A stretch of DNA of 64,000 nt from Massilibacteroides vaginae (lineage in GTDB: Bacteria; Bacteroidota; Bacteroidia; Bacteroidales; Tannerellaceae): positions 828,263 to 892,262 of the forward strand of contig NZ_FXDJ01000009.1 in the NCBI RefSeq assembly GCF_900178525.1. Direction: 5' to 3'. Within the stretch, counting starts at the first letter, position 1; every line of letters begins with the position of its first letter. Shown here in pieces: positions 46,320-55,112 of the stretch. The notes under the pieces are model-generated. The model had not been told where the DNA came from, did not search any database, and saw nothing but the letters and a program-made list of their open reading frames with translations. Position numbers and translations under genes: made by a program.

Positions 46320-47173
46320 TTTACGGGATTAAAAAAACGTTTTGTTTGTGGGCTGAACCAACAATACCATGCGGTGCCTACGATACTTTCTTCGGGGATA
46401 AAGCCAAGATGACGCGAATCTATTCCCTCATTCATATTATCAGACAAAACCCAGAAGTAATCTTGTTCAAAAAAAAAGAAATCCGTTTCTTTCCCATCAA
46501 GATATAGTTTATCGTCCCGAAACGAAACAGGAGATTCCGCTTCGCGGGAAATAGCTTCTTTACAGGCAATAAGACATTCGTCAGTAAGTCTGTATGCTCT
46601 GTCTTTACGAGGAACGATCAACGAATATTCCTGAGGAGTAAGTTTTATAAAAGTCTGATTAATCGTTTCCGGAAGTTCTTCGCGAATGGAATATTCTTCA
46701 AATGGAGTTAACGAAATTAAGAAGCTGCTTCTTTCGTTTTGCAGGTTACGAATGGGTATCTTCAGCTTGTTGAGCGTTTTAACGAATAAGTCTGCGGCCG
46801 AATTGTCTAATCGATATTGACAAATAGCATTGGGCGAAAGCGGAAAGAAGCGACCATTGATAGTATATCCGTCGCCGTTTACCCGAATTGTATCACCCGG
46901 CAGCCCTATGCAGCGGCTAATAAACAAGGGAGACGTTGTTGTATCTTTACGAAGCGGACTTGTAAAGAGTATTACCTGATTTCTTTCCGGCAGTTTCGAA
47001 AATTTATTTACAACAATAAGGTCTCCTTCCTTTAATGTATTTGCCATTGTGGAAGTAGATATGCGGTATGATTCAACCAGGAAATAACGTATAGCCACTA
47101 CTACCGTAGCCAAAAGAAGTAAGGTAAGTAGTAGCTTTACTGTTGATTTTATTTTCTGTCTATTATACTGCAT
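46316..47173 (-). CDS. Signal peptidase I paralogue with substituted catalytic dyad
   Basis: 285 residues, S26 fold with one N-terminal membrane helix (about 10-32). The fold is kept: RCIGLPGDTIRV (box D) and LSDNMNEGIDSRHLGFIPEE (box E). However, the nucleophile box reads ISTSTMANTL, so Thr42 stands where SPase I has Ser before Met, and the box D lysine (IKR/VKR) is replaced by Ser86 (FISRCIG). Both members of the Ser/Lys dyad are thus changed. It directly follows a normal lepB by 5 bp. It may be inactive or a helper or regulator of the active enzyme. Substitutions are seen directly; loss of activity is inference. Confidence 0.85.
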   Translation of the reverse strand: MQYNRQKIKSTVKLLLTLLLLATVVVAIRYFLVESYRISTSTMANTLKEGDLIVVNKFSKLPERNQVILFTSPLRKDTTTSPLFISRCIGLPGDTIRVNGDGYTINGRFFPLSPNAICQYRLDNSAADLFVKTLNKLKIPIRNLQNERSSFLISLTPFEEYSIREELPETINQTFIKLTPQEYSLIVPRKDRAYRLTDECLIACKEAISREAESPVSFRDDKLYLDGKETDFFFFEQDYFWVLSDNMNEGIDSRHLGFIPEESIVGTAWYCWFSPQTKRFFNPVN

Positions 47174-47178
47174 TTACA

Positions 47179-48579
47179 TTAATCCGCATGCACCATACGG
47201 AACAAACGATTCCAACGTATCTTACCATCAAACAAAGAGCGATCTTTATCCAAAGAGAGCCAGATCAGAATAGGTTTACCTACGATATGATCTTCGGGCA
47301 CAAATCCCCACGAGCGACTATCGGCACTGGCATGGCGGTTGTCGCCCATCATAAAATAATAGTCGTATTTGAATGTATAAGAAGTAGCCGGTTGGTCGTT
47401 TATATATATGGTTCCGTTTTTCACTTCCAGTGAGTTGTTCTCGTAATTTTTAATACACCGTTTGTAAACAGCCAGATTCTTTTCATTTAGCTCGATTGTT
47501 TCTCCTTTACGAGGAATCCAGACCGGTCCGTAATTATCACGTGTCCATCCTGTTCTGTAATCAACCGGGTAGTATAAATCCCCTCCGGCCGCATCCGGCT
47601 CAACGATTATATTTTTAATAACAGACAAATTCTTCGCTTTCTCTAAAGCAGCTTTCGTCATAGGCATCCGGTAAATAGGGTTGAACTGTCCGTTTTCATT
47701 GGCCGTGAAACCAATATAAGAGAGCGTTCCATTATTATCAGGATGTATCGACATAAGCCTACGATCTTCCTTACTGATTCCTAACAAACGGAATTGCTCT
47801 TCCAACAGTAAAGACCCCGTTGTTTCTACGTAGTAGATCAGTTGCATAAACTCCGGGTCTTCCGTTATATTTCCGTCGATATATACTTTGTTGTTCCGAA
47901 CCTCAAGTAAATCGCCCGGCATACCGATACAACGTTTTACGAAATTCTCCCGTTTATCTACCGGTCTGTACATCACTTCGCCAAAAAAGGCTTGATCCAA
48001 TAAGATACGTTCACGACCGTATTGCTCTATCAGGGAATAATAATCCGGGTTTTGTTGCAGCACGGCAATGGTATCTCCGGCCGGAAAGTTAAACACCACG
48101 ATATCGTTTCGTTTTACCTGCCCCAAGCCCTTAACGCGTTTATAATCCCACGTAGGCCATTCTAAATAAGACTTGCAATCGAAAAAAGGCAAGGTGTTTT
48201 GCACCAAAGGAAAAGATAGCGGTGTATTCGGCACGCGAGGTCCGTAGCTAAGCTTGCTTACAAAAAGATAATCTCCTACTAAAAGCGATTTTTCCAAAGA
48301 AGAACTCGGAATCTGGTAGTTTTGGAAAATGAAAATATTGATAAAATACACAGCCACTAAAGCAAATATAATATCGTCTACCCACTCTAAAACATTCCTT
48401 ACTTTTGGATTCTTGGATCTTTTCCATGCCCCCCAGGGGATATATTTAGTGAGAAAAATATCGACCAATACAATAATACCTAAAAGCAGCCAGGCGTTTT
48501 GCATCCAAAGCGTAAAAAGAAGATAAAGAAAGGTGGCGATACCGAACTTTATCCATTGTTTTTTGCTAATATCTTTCAT
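47179..48579 (-). CDS. lepB: Signal peptidase I
   Basis: 466 residues; cleaves Sec signal peptides at the outer face of the inner membrane. Hydrophobic N-terminal segments at about 13-45 and 68-86 precede the catalytic core. Nucleophile Ser94 in QIPSSSLEKSLLVGD and general base Lys215 in NFVKRCIGMPGD are both present, as are MGDNRHASADSRSWGFVPE near the C terminus. A large insertion between boxes makes it longer than E. coli LepB (324), as is typical of Bacteroidetes. Operon after dapB, 24 bp apart, and followed by a degenerate paralogue. Confidence 0.95.
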   Translation of the reverse strand: MKDISKKQWIKFGIATFLYLLFTLWMQNAWLLLGIIVLVDIFLTKYIPWGAWKRSKNPKVRNVLEWVDDIIFALVAVYFINIFIFQNYQIPSSSLEKSLLVGDYLFVSKLSYGPRVPNTPLSFPLVQNTLPFFDCKSYLEWPTWDYKRVKGLGQVKRNDIVVFNFPAGDTIAVLQQNPDYYSLIEQYGRERILLDQAFFGEVMYRPVDKRENFVKRCIGMPGDLLEVRNNKVYIDGNITEDPEFMQLIYYVETTGSLLLEEQFRLLGISKEDRRLMSIHPDNNGTLSYIGFTANENGQFNPIYRMPMTKAALEKAKNLSVIKNIIVEPDAAGGDLYYPVDYRTGWTRDNYGPVWIPRKGETIELNEKNLAVYKRCIKNYENNSLEVKNGTIYINDQPATSYTFKYDYYFMMGDNRHASADSRSWGFVPEDHIVGKPILIWLSLDKDRSLFDGKIRWNRLFRMVHAD

Positions 48580-48603
48580 CTGTGATGTTTTGTATATAAG
48601 GAA

Positions 48604-49320
48604 TTAGAATTTCAACATATCTTCCATGCCGAGAAAGCCTTTATTCTCCGCGGTAAATTCAGCGGCAACTACTGCACCTAAGGCAAACCCCTGACGGCTT
48701 TTCGCATCATGCTTAATGCTGATATAATCGACTTCAGAATCGTAAACAACCTCATGAATACCGGGAACCTCCCCTTCGCGTATCGCATAGATAGGCAGAT
48801 CGGTTTTTTGCTCCTCTTTGTCTAATGTCCAGCGATCTTTACGTTCGATATTTTCAAGAATACCTTCGGCCAATGTTATCGCGGTACCACTCGGCGCATC
48901 TAATTTGTGGATATGATGCGTTTCTGTCAGCTTAATATCGTATGCCGGAAAGTTATTCATGATTTTCGCCAGGTGCTTGTTAAGGGCAAAAAACACATTT
49001 ACTCCAATACTGAAGTTAGACGCGTAGAAGAATGTTTTCCCTTCTTTCGCACACAGTTCTTTTATATTGCTTAGTTTATCTAACCATCCCGTTGTTCCCG
49101 ACACCACAGGCACACCTGCTTCGAAAGCCTTCAGGTAATTGCTGAAAGCAGTGGCGGGTGTGGTAAATTCGATAGCCACTTTCGCGCTTTTAAAAGCAGC
49201 AGAATTAAATCCGTCCGGGTTATTTATGTCGATAATAGATACGATTTCATGTCCGCGGGCAATGGCGATTTGTTCAATAGCCTTTCCCATCTTTCCGTAT
49301 CCGATCAATGCGATTTTCAT
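48604..49320 (-). CDS. dapB: 4-hydroxy-tetrahydrodipicolinate reductase
   Basis: 238 residues from the ATG at 49320, where MKIALIGYGKMGKAIEQIA gives the nucleotide-binding loop; 60 bp of upstream open frame is rejected. Conserved markers: VVSGTTGWLDKL, ASNFSIGVNVFF, ETHHIHKLDAPSGTAITLAE (catalytic His/His/Lys and Asp-Ala-Pro-Ser-Gly-Thr loop). Reduces the dihydrodipicolinate precursor in lysine and meso-diaminopimelate synthesis. First gene of the dapB-lepB-lepB2-wbqC operon, with a TATATTTG box 30 bp upstream. Confidence 0.95.
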   Translation of the reverse strand: MKIALIGYGKMGKAIEQIAIARGHEIVSIIDINNPDGFNSAAFKSAKVAIEFTTPATAFSNYLKAFEAGVPVVSGTTGWLDKLSNIKELCAKEGKTFFYASNFSIGVNVFFALNKHLAKIMNNFPAYDIKLTETHHIHKLDAPSGTAITLAEGILENIERKDRWTLDKEEQKTDLPIYAIREGEVPGIHEVVYDSEVDYISIKHDAKSRQGFALGAVVAAEFTAENKGFLGMEDMLKF

Positions 49321-49349
49321 ATTCCTGTTTTTTAAACTATTACTTCGTG

Positions 49350-49357
49350 CAAATATA
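49350..49357 (-). promoter_or_regulatory. Candidate -7 element for the dapB-lepB operon
   Basis: The minus strand reads TATATTTG followed by GCAC, a full TAnnTTTG match, 30 bp before the dapB start. Confidence 0.55.
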
Positions 49358-49475
49358 CATGATTCTAACGGTTTAAGCACATTGACATATAATTTAACGT
49401 TATATTATAAACAAAATCGGGTTTTATTTATTTTATATAACAGAGACTGTTCTCATACAATTAAAAAAAAGAATT

Positions 49476-49928
49476 ATGTTCAAAAAACTAAGTGTATTTG
49501 CGTTTGTTTTTCTATTAGTTAGCTGTGGTCAAAAGGCTGCAAAAACAGAAGATTCGGTAGAAGCGGAAGCTAAAACAGAGACTGCAGCAGTTCCTGACAT
49601 GCATACTGCCCAGGTTTCATTAGATTATGAAGGCAAATATAAAGGCGTACTACCTTGTGCTGATTGCGAAGGAATAGAAACAGAATTAACACTGGAAAGC
49701 GGCGGAAAGTATACGTTACAAACAACGTATCTGGGAAAAAAGGAGACAGCTTTCGAAAAATCCGGCACGTTTACCTGGGGCGAAAACGGCAGCACAATTA
49801 CCCTGAGCGATATAACAGATGCTCCTAATCGCTATTTTGTAGGAGAAAACCAACTATTCCAGCTTGATATGGAAGGCAACCGAATCACCGGTGAACTGGC
49901 AGATAAGTATATCCTTAGAAAAGAGTAG
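49476..49928 (+). CDS. NlpE-like lipoprotein
   Basis: 150 residues. Lipobox LVSC gives an anchor cysteine at about 17, followed by an acidic linker and one NlpE N-terminal-type domain: YEGKYKGVLPCADCEGIETE with the CxxC pair, then a small beta-barrel ending ITGELADKYILRK. E. coli NlpE senses surface contact and copper stress through Cpx; Bacteroidetes copies are short single-domain forms of unknown role. Divergent from dapB and followed by a shared terminator. Confidence 0.85.
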   Translation: MFKKLSVFAFVFLLVSCGQKAAKTEDSVEAEAKTETAAVPDMHTAQVSLDYEGKYKGVLPCADCEGIETELTLESGGKYTLQTTYLGKKETAFEKSGTFTWGENGSTITLSDITDAPNRYFVGENQLFQLDMEGNRITGELADKYILRKE

Positions 49929-49950
49929 AAACAAGCAAAATGCGCAACAA

Positions 49951-49995
49951 AAAAACCGACATCTAAAGAAATGCTCCTTGATGTCGGTTTTTTTT
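49951..49995. terminator. Bidirectional terminator
   Basis: Stem AAAACCGACATC / GATGTCGGTTTT with a 16-nt loop, T run on the right and A run on the left; shared by the NlpE-like gene and the convergent gene ending at 50017. Confidence 0.9.
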
Positions 49996-50016
49996 AAATT
50001 TTTCTCATGCGTTGTA

Positions 50017-50601
50017 TTAATACAGTTTCATTTTTTCAACTTGCTTGAGCGTACCGTGCACGGAGAACGCCCAAAAATTTCTCAAGCCAAAACCTCTTGC
50101 TTTGGAAGTTATCTTCTTCTGTATTAGGATTTTTTTAGATGCGATGTCAAAAATAACAACATCGTAGGTTGCTTCCGGTTTGCCTTTATTAAGTAATCCT
50201 GCAAATAAAACTGCACCATAACCTTTATCTGAACCCGTATCTAATTTCTTTAAAAGAGTTTTCACATCGTCTTCACTCAGACTGTAATCATTAGATTCTG
50301 CAACGAATTCCTTGTTTTTGATTTCATCAACAAGATCTTTCACAGAGTTCAGGGATAGTGAGACTTCTTTTTTGAAAGTTTTTGAAACATCATATTTTTT
50401 CTGTTCATTAATAAACAGGTTATTGATTCCTCCGAATGCAGCTTTAAACTCTGATAGTGATTCGTTGGCACCATAAACTTTTGCCTTTGAAAAATCTACT
50501 CCGTAAAACGTAAGTGTTTCACTATCTTTAAGTCCCTGATTGTCCTGCGCATAACTCAGTCCGGCGAAGAATAAGAATGCAAATAATAATAACTTTTTCA
50601 T
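50017..50601 (-). CDS. Secreted protein of unknown function
   Basis: 194 residues with a signal peptide (MKKLLLFAFLFFAGLSYAQ). The mature part begins ETLTFYGVDFSKAKVYGA and ends with strands LLNKGKPEATYDVVIFDIAS and a Gly/Phe-rich tail RGFGLRNFWAFSVH. I know no functional family for it; similar short secreted proteins occur in Bacteroidetes. Transcribed in the same direction as the downstream end of the lipid cluster, 57 bp after its last gene, so it might be read through from there. Confidence 0.7.
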   Translation of the reverse strand: MKKLLLFAFLFFAGLSYAQDNQGLKDSETLTFYGVDFSKAKVYGANESLSEFKAAFGGINNLFINEQKKYDVSKTFKKEVSLSLNSVKDLVDEIKNKEFVAESNDYSLSEDDVKTLLKKLDTGSDKGYGAVLFAGLLNKGKPEATYDVVIFDIASKKILIQKKITSKARGFGLRNFWAFSVHGTLKQVEKMKLY

Positions 50602-50658
50602 ATAAACGTTTTTTAGTGTAAAACAATATACTCCAATGTCTCCTAATTGAATAGGAAA

Positions 50659-51954
50659 TCAACGTAAATCTATAAATTTAATTGCTTTCCTGCTCATCTG
50701 AGGGAACTGTATTTTTAAAATTTCTTCCTCCAGAAGAAATTTTATACCCGGAGCAACCCTTATTTTAGAGCGAAACAGATCTTTTATTTGCTTGGCAAAT
50801 TGCTCAGAAGGCTTGTTTGTGCCTACACTAATCTGTATTTCGTCAGTTCCAAGGTCGTTAGTGAAAACTTCTACTACGTAACCCTTAACTTCGGATATAT
50901 TATCTAATATATCATATAACGCAGGAGGATAAAGTGTTGTTCCTTTGTATTTAATCATTTGTCCTTTGCGTCCAAGAACAGAACTTAGTCGTATAGTGTT
51001 CCGACCACAGGAACAAGGTTCTGTATAATGGTAACAGATATCGCCTGTTTTGAATCGTAACAACGGCATCCCTCTTACACCGATGGTAGTTATTGTTACT
51101 TCTCCTGCTTCTCCGTCTTTAACGGGTTGGTTATTATCATCCAGAAACTCGACTATAATAAGTTCAGGTTGTAAATGTCCTCCTTTACAAGCCCCACATT
51201 CAGTAAATGAAGATTGCATTTCTGTTGAAGCATAGGTAGATTGAAGTAGTGGATGCCTCCAACGTTCATGAATGCGTTTACCTAATGTATTTAAGGAAAA
51301 GTCTGGATTTCGCAACGCTTCTCCAATGCAGAGTGCTCGTTGTATGGAAGAGTTTTCATAGTCAATGCCGTTTGATTCCGCATATTCGATTAATTTGATC
51401 AGAAAGGAAGGAACCACTATGCAGCAGGTTGGTTTGAATCGTTCAATCGTATCCCACTGCAGTTCTGGTATTCCGTTTCCTACACGTATAACTCCTGCTC
51501 CAAGTTCACGAATTCCCATGAAATAAGCCATTCCCGCCATAAAACGACGGTCTAAGGTTGTCATCAGCTGCATAACATCTTCCGATGTGCAACCTGCTGT
51601 AGTAAATGACAGGTATTCGTTATAAGCCAAACGGTCGAGGTCTTCGGATGTAAGCGCAAAAGTGACCGGGTCTCCTAATGTACCCGAAGTGGTTACATAA
51701 TCAATGATCTGTTTTTTCTCAACACAGACAAAATCATCATTATAAAGCTGTAGATCTGTTTTGGTGGTTACAGGTATATCCTGCAAATCTTCGATCGTGC
51801 GGATGCGGGAAATATCAATATGATGTGTTTGAAACAGACGCTGGTAAAATTTAGAGTGTTGCTGAAGGTAACTTAATTCCTCAGCGAGTCTTGCCTCCTG
51901 AAATGCCCGTATGTCGGCAGGACTCTGAAACTGTATTTGACTGAACTTATGCAT
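50659..51954 (-). CDS. Phenylacetate-CoA-ligase-like adenylate-forming enzyme
   Basis: 431 residues, about the length of PaaK-type ligases. ATP loop YVTTSGTLGDPVTFALT near 87-103; a cysteine cluster (CGACKGGHLQPE, then PCSCGRNTIR), as in PaaK relatives that bind zinc; core LLRFKTGDICYH; C-terminal lid domain with GRKGQMIKYKGTTLYPPAL. It would adenylate an aromatic or similar carboxylic acid and pass it to CoA or a carrier. Last gene of the minus-strand lipid cluster, 4 bp after the C45 gene, so it may load the cluster's aryl starter or another acyl unit. Substrate inferred. Confidence 0.85.
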   Translation of the reverse strand: MHKFSQIQFQSPADIRAFQEARLAEELSYLQQHSKFYQRLFQTHHIDISRIRTIEDLQDIPVTTKTDLQLYNDDFVCVEKKQIIDYVTTSGTLGDPVTFALTSEDLDRLAYNEYLSFTTAGCTSEDVMQLMTTLDRRFMAGMAYFMGIRELGAGVIRVGNGIPELQWDTIERFKPTCCIVVPSFLIKLIEYAESNGIDYENSSIQRALCIGEALRNPDFSLNTLGKRIHERWRHPLLQSTYASTEMQSSFTECGACKGGHLQPELIIVEFLDDNNQPVKDGEAGEVTITTIGVRGMPLLRFKTGDICYHYTEPCSCGRNTIRLSSVLGRKGQMIKYKGTTLYPPALYDILDNISEVKGYVVEVFTNDLGTDEIQISVGTNKPSEQFAKQIKDLFRSKIRVAPGIKFLLEEEILKIQFPQMSRKAIKFIDLR

Positions 51955-51958
51955 GATC

Positions 51959-53629
51959 TTATTCTTTAGTTCTGATTTTCTTTTCTATTCTTTGCCGCTC
52001 GGGAACGCGCGCTATTTCTTTTGTCAACGCCTCTTTCCAGCACGATAAGGCGTCTTGCATCTTGCCAAATGCCGCGTAGTAATCACCACTTAGTTCCCAA
52101 GTGAAGAAATTATCCGGGTTCGCGTTTTGAAAACGGAGAAGTGTTTTTTCGTCCAATGGTTCTTCTGTTTTGATATGTCGACGTATTTCCTTTATCAGTT
52201 CCTTGTACGTGAGCAGGTCTTGATAGGCTTGCGTTTGAAGGAACGGATCGGACGGAATAGCTTCTGTTTCTATTGAAAGCTCAGCTTCCGGGTCAAGATT
52301 GAAGATATCGTTCAGGTCATACGCCACATATTTTCCTAATTGCCAGGGTGAAGTAGATACCCAAAACTTCCGTTCTTCGGGTTTGAAGATCACGGAGTGA
52401 TGCGCGATGAACTGATTAATGGATTTCTCGTTTGCCAAACCGATGGATTTACCTGCCTTTCCCTGATAGTTGCGTAGTATATTAACGGCTTTCGGGGCAT
52501 CAATAGGTTTGTTTTCTGTTAACAATTCAGTCAGTCTTTCAAAACGATAGGGACTATCCGAAGTAGCGACGTTTTCCTGATTGTATTTGTCGTCTGCAAA
52601 AGCGGGCGACTGGTAATGGTTTGTACAGATAATCCGGTTATTATCCGTTTCAAACAACGCGGTCTTAGCCGGAGACTTTTCTATAATCGCTGCTTTCCCA
52701 TCCTTTGCCGATCCGATCAATATTGACTCGGATACGAACGTTTTGTGAGCATTGGCTATCTGATAAGCTTCTTCAATCGTTGAAGCATATTGTAGTATCT
52801 GACGACAAAGTATTGAGATCGGTGTAGCTGCGGAAACAGGCATAGTAGATTGAGCCGCGTTAATAGTCACCGTTAGCCCCGCTTCATTCATACCCGAAAG
52901 AACTCCCGTCATTCCTGCCCAGCCTATAGACGCGAAACGATAACCTGAATCCGGTTCATAAAAAGAAACCAGTTTATGGCGGGCAAAGTCGTCGCCCATA
53001 TAGAAGTCGAAATTCCGCCCGATCAGTAAGGTCGAATCCGCGCTTTCATCTCCCCATACGCCAAAAGAACTACAACCTACCAACATGTAGCTTTGCATCG
53101 CATGACCGATATCATGCGCTCCGTGATAATTTAATTGACGTTCATATGGAGTTCCTATGGCATCATACTCATGTGTGCACGATAAGGATATACCATATAT
53201 CTCTTCTCGGTTCTCCAAAGGCACATATTCACCCATATTACGATTAAATAAGATCAGCATGACACGCAAGAACTTGAGATAACTCTCGGAAGGGATGATC
53301 TCCTTAATCTGATCAACAAATACTTTCTCCTGATAATAGAGTAAATCTTCTGATAATTTGCCAAAAGCGATTCCTCGTTCGGGTGCGCTACCTCTTAGCA
53401 CGATTTCCCATAAACCGCTTTTGCTTTTCTTTAAGAAGTTCGGACCGTACGTACGTAAGCTGTCACTTTTAACTAAGCTATAGGCATTTTGATTTATATC
53501 GCTGAAGTCCGGTTGCTTCATATCCGCGGAAAAGTAAAGCCCTGTCAGATAAAGAAAGAGAAGCAATACGACACCGGCCAGACATAAGCCTGTATATTTA
53601 ATCGCTTTTATGATCGTCTTCTTATGCAT
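51959..53629 (-). CDS. C45-type autoproteolytic acyltransferase/hydrolase
   Basis: 556 residues, membrane-anchored by one N-terminal helix (about 12-33). Ntn-hydrolase markers of the acyl-CoA:6-aminopenicillanate acyltransferase/C45 family: the presumed self-cleavage nucleophile Cys186 in LVGCSSFGVWG, then LLIGRNFDFYMGDDF, a Gly-rich GWAGMTGVLSGMNEAGLTVTINA block and ICTNHYQSP. The C-terminal about 100 residues look like a short TPR-type extension. These enzymes form or break amide bonds, so it could acylate an amine with the cluster's fatty or aryl chain. Start overlaps the CrtI-like gene by 8 bp. Role inferred. Confidence 0.82.
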   Translation of the reverse strand: MHKKTIIKAIKYTGLCLAGVVLLLFLYLTGLYFSADMKQPDFSDINQNAYSLVKSDSLRTYGPNFLKKSKSGLWEIVLRGSAPERGIAFGKLSEDLLYYQEKVFVDQIKEIIPSESYLKFLRVMLILFNRNMGEYVPLENREEIYGISLSCTHEYDAIGTPYERQLNYHGAHDIGHAMQSYMLVGCSSFGVWGDESADSTLLIGRNFDFYMGDDFARHKLVSFYEPDSGYRFASIGWAGMTGVLSGMNEAGLTVTINAAQSTMPVSAATPISILCRQILQYASTIEEAYQIANAHKTFVSESILIGSAKDGKAAIIEKSPAKTALFETDNNRIICTNHYQSPAFADDKYNQENVATSDSPYRFERLTELLTENKPIDAPKAVNILRNYQGKAGKSIGLANEKSINQFIAHHSVIFKPEERKFWVSTSPWQLGKYVAYDLNDIFNLDPEAELSIETEAIPSDPFLQTQAYQDLLTYKELIKEIRRHIKTEEPLDEKTLLRFQNANPDNFFTWELSGDYYAAFGKMQDALSCWKEALTKEIARVPERQRIEKKIRTKE

Positions 53630-55112
53630 CGCTTACTTTTTTCGCTAAATATTCTTTTCCTAAAAGTTCCGAACAAGTAAGCATAGCTGTAAGCGTTACT
53701 CCCAATGCACCGTGTACGTTGAGGTTTTGTCCGGTTTGCAATAGGTTGGTTATGCGGGTACGAGAAGAAACAAGTGTGGCAAGCGGATTCTTGTAATCCT
53801 TTATGATGCCGTATGCCGATCCTTCCGGTGTTCCTGTATAGTCACGATAGGTGAGAGGAGTCGCTGTGTATATCTTTTGGGTATTTTGGCATAATCCGGG
53901 ATAATACCGTTCTACAAACCGGATCAGTTCCTCTGCTTTACGGGCTTTAAACTCTTTATATTCGTCGCCTCTTTGCTCTACATCTGTATCCGTCCAGCGG
54001 CTTACTTCATCAAAATACATAGGCGACAACAAGTAGATCACCTCTGTGTGTTTTTCTGATAGAGCGGATGCCTGCATAGAAACCATGCATGTGTTTATTC
54101 TCTTATCTTCCTTGTGCTTAGAAGCATACCAGGCGTTATCTTCTCCGTGTATATAGATATTATGATTCAGATAAGGAGTCGTGCCCGGTTTTTGAATTAA
54201 ATAAGCAGAGAAGAAGCCGTAAGAGTTTGACAGGGATTGCATACGTGAGATATAAGCCTTGCGTATCAGATTTGTTTTTTCAAGTAAAGAGGTTAGTACC
54301 GCAGGATGTAAAGACGAAATCACATACTTGGCGGAAATACTCTCTTCCCCATTTATTTCGACGGAGTTGACTAATTTATCTTCAATGCCTAAATGGGTTA
54401 CATTTGCATTGCAGCGTACTGTACCGCCATTTTGTTTTATCTCTTCAATCAACGCGTCGGCTACCTGCTGACTTCCATTCACAAAACGATAAGCTCCCTG
54501 GATATATGAGTTGTTGATCATCGCGTGATGGTAAAAGTTAGACACATTCTGATCACCTGCGTAGAGCATAGCCGTACCGGTAAGTACCTGACGAAGCGTA
54601 TCGTTTGAGGTTGTCTTATAGATCTCCTCCCAAGCTGATTGATGGAAGTTGGATATATCGCCGGAAGATAATTTGCCGGATTTTAATTGCGACAAGCTTA
54701 TTCCATAACCGATTTGCTTCAATCTATTCGTATACTGAATGAGAGCTTCTCTTTCTTGTGGAAAATCCTTAACGAGTGTTTCAATAAAACGTTCGTGCCC
54801 GATCGCATAGGAGTAAACATGGTCCCTAAAATGGATCAGGTCAAACCCCGTTTCATCCAATCGTTTGATTTGCAACTTATCCATGATGCCGAAGTAATTG
54901 AAATATTGTCTCAGTACTTCCCCTTCATCTAAGCTACCTACATAATGAATTCCGGTATCTAAAACTCTGCCATTACGTTTGAATGATTGGAAGCAACCTC
55001 CTGCAAGTGGATTCTTTTCCAATACACAGACATTAAACCCTTCTTTGCTTAACGTGGTGGCACAAATAAGACCGCTTAGTCCGCTTCCTATAATAACAAC
55101 ATCATATTTCAT
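53622..55112 (-). CDS. NAD(P)/FAD-dependent oxidoreductase, CrtI/CrtISO-like
   Basis: 496 residues from the ATG at 55112; a TTG two codons upstream is rejected. FAD loop YDVVIIGSGLSGLICATTL (3-21), EKNPLAGGCFQSF, and C-terminal LLQTGQNLNVHGALGVTLTA, the typical phytoene-desaturase/carotenoid isomerase-like ending. Such flavoproteins in aryl-polyene and flexirubin clusters are thought to change saturation or oxidation of the polyene chain. Overlaps both neighbours (by 11 bp upstream and 8 bp downstream), indicating strict co-transcription. Confidence 0.85.
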   Translation of the reverse strand: MKYDVVIIGSGLSGLICATTLSKEGFNVCVLEKNPLAGGCFQSFKRNGRVLDTGIHYVGSLDEGEVLRQYFNYFGIMDKLQIKRLDETGFDLIHFRDHVYSYAIGHERFIETLVKDFPQEREALIQYTNRLKQIGYGISLSQLKSGKLSSGDISNFHQSAWEEIYKTTSNDTLRQVLTGTAMLYAGDQNVSNFYHHAMINNSYIQGAYRFVNGSQQVADALIEEIKQNGGTVRCNANVTHLGIEDKLVNSVEINGEESISAKYVISSLHPAVLTSLLEKTNLIRKAYISRMQSLSNSYGFFSAYLIQKPGTTPYLNHNIYIHGEDNAWYASKHKEDKRINTCMVSMQASALSEKHTEVIYLLSPMYFDEVSRWTDTDVEQRGDEYKEFKARKAEELIRFVERYYPGLCQNTQKIYTATPLTYRDYTGTPEGSAYGIIKDYKNPLATLVSSRTRITNLLQTGQNLNVHGALGVTLTAMLTCSELLGKEYLAKKVSDA

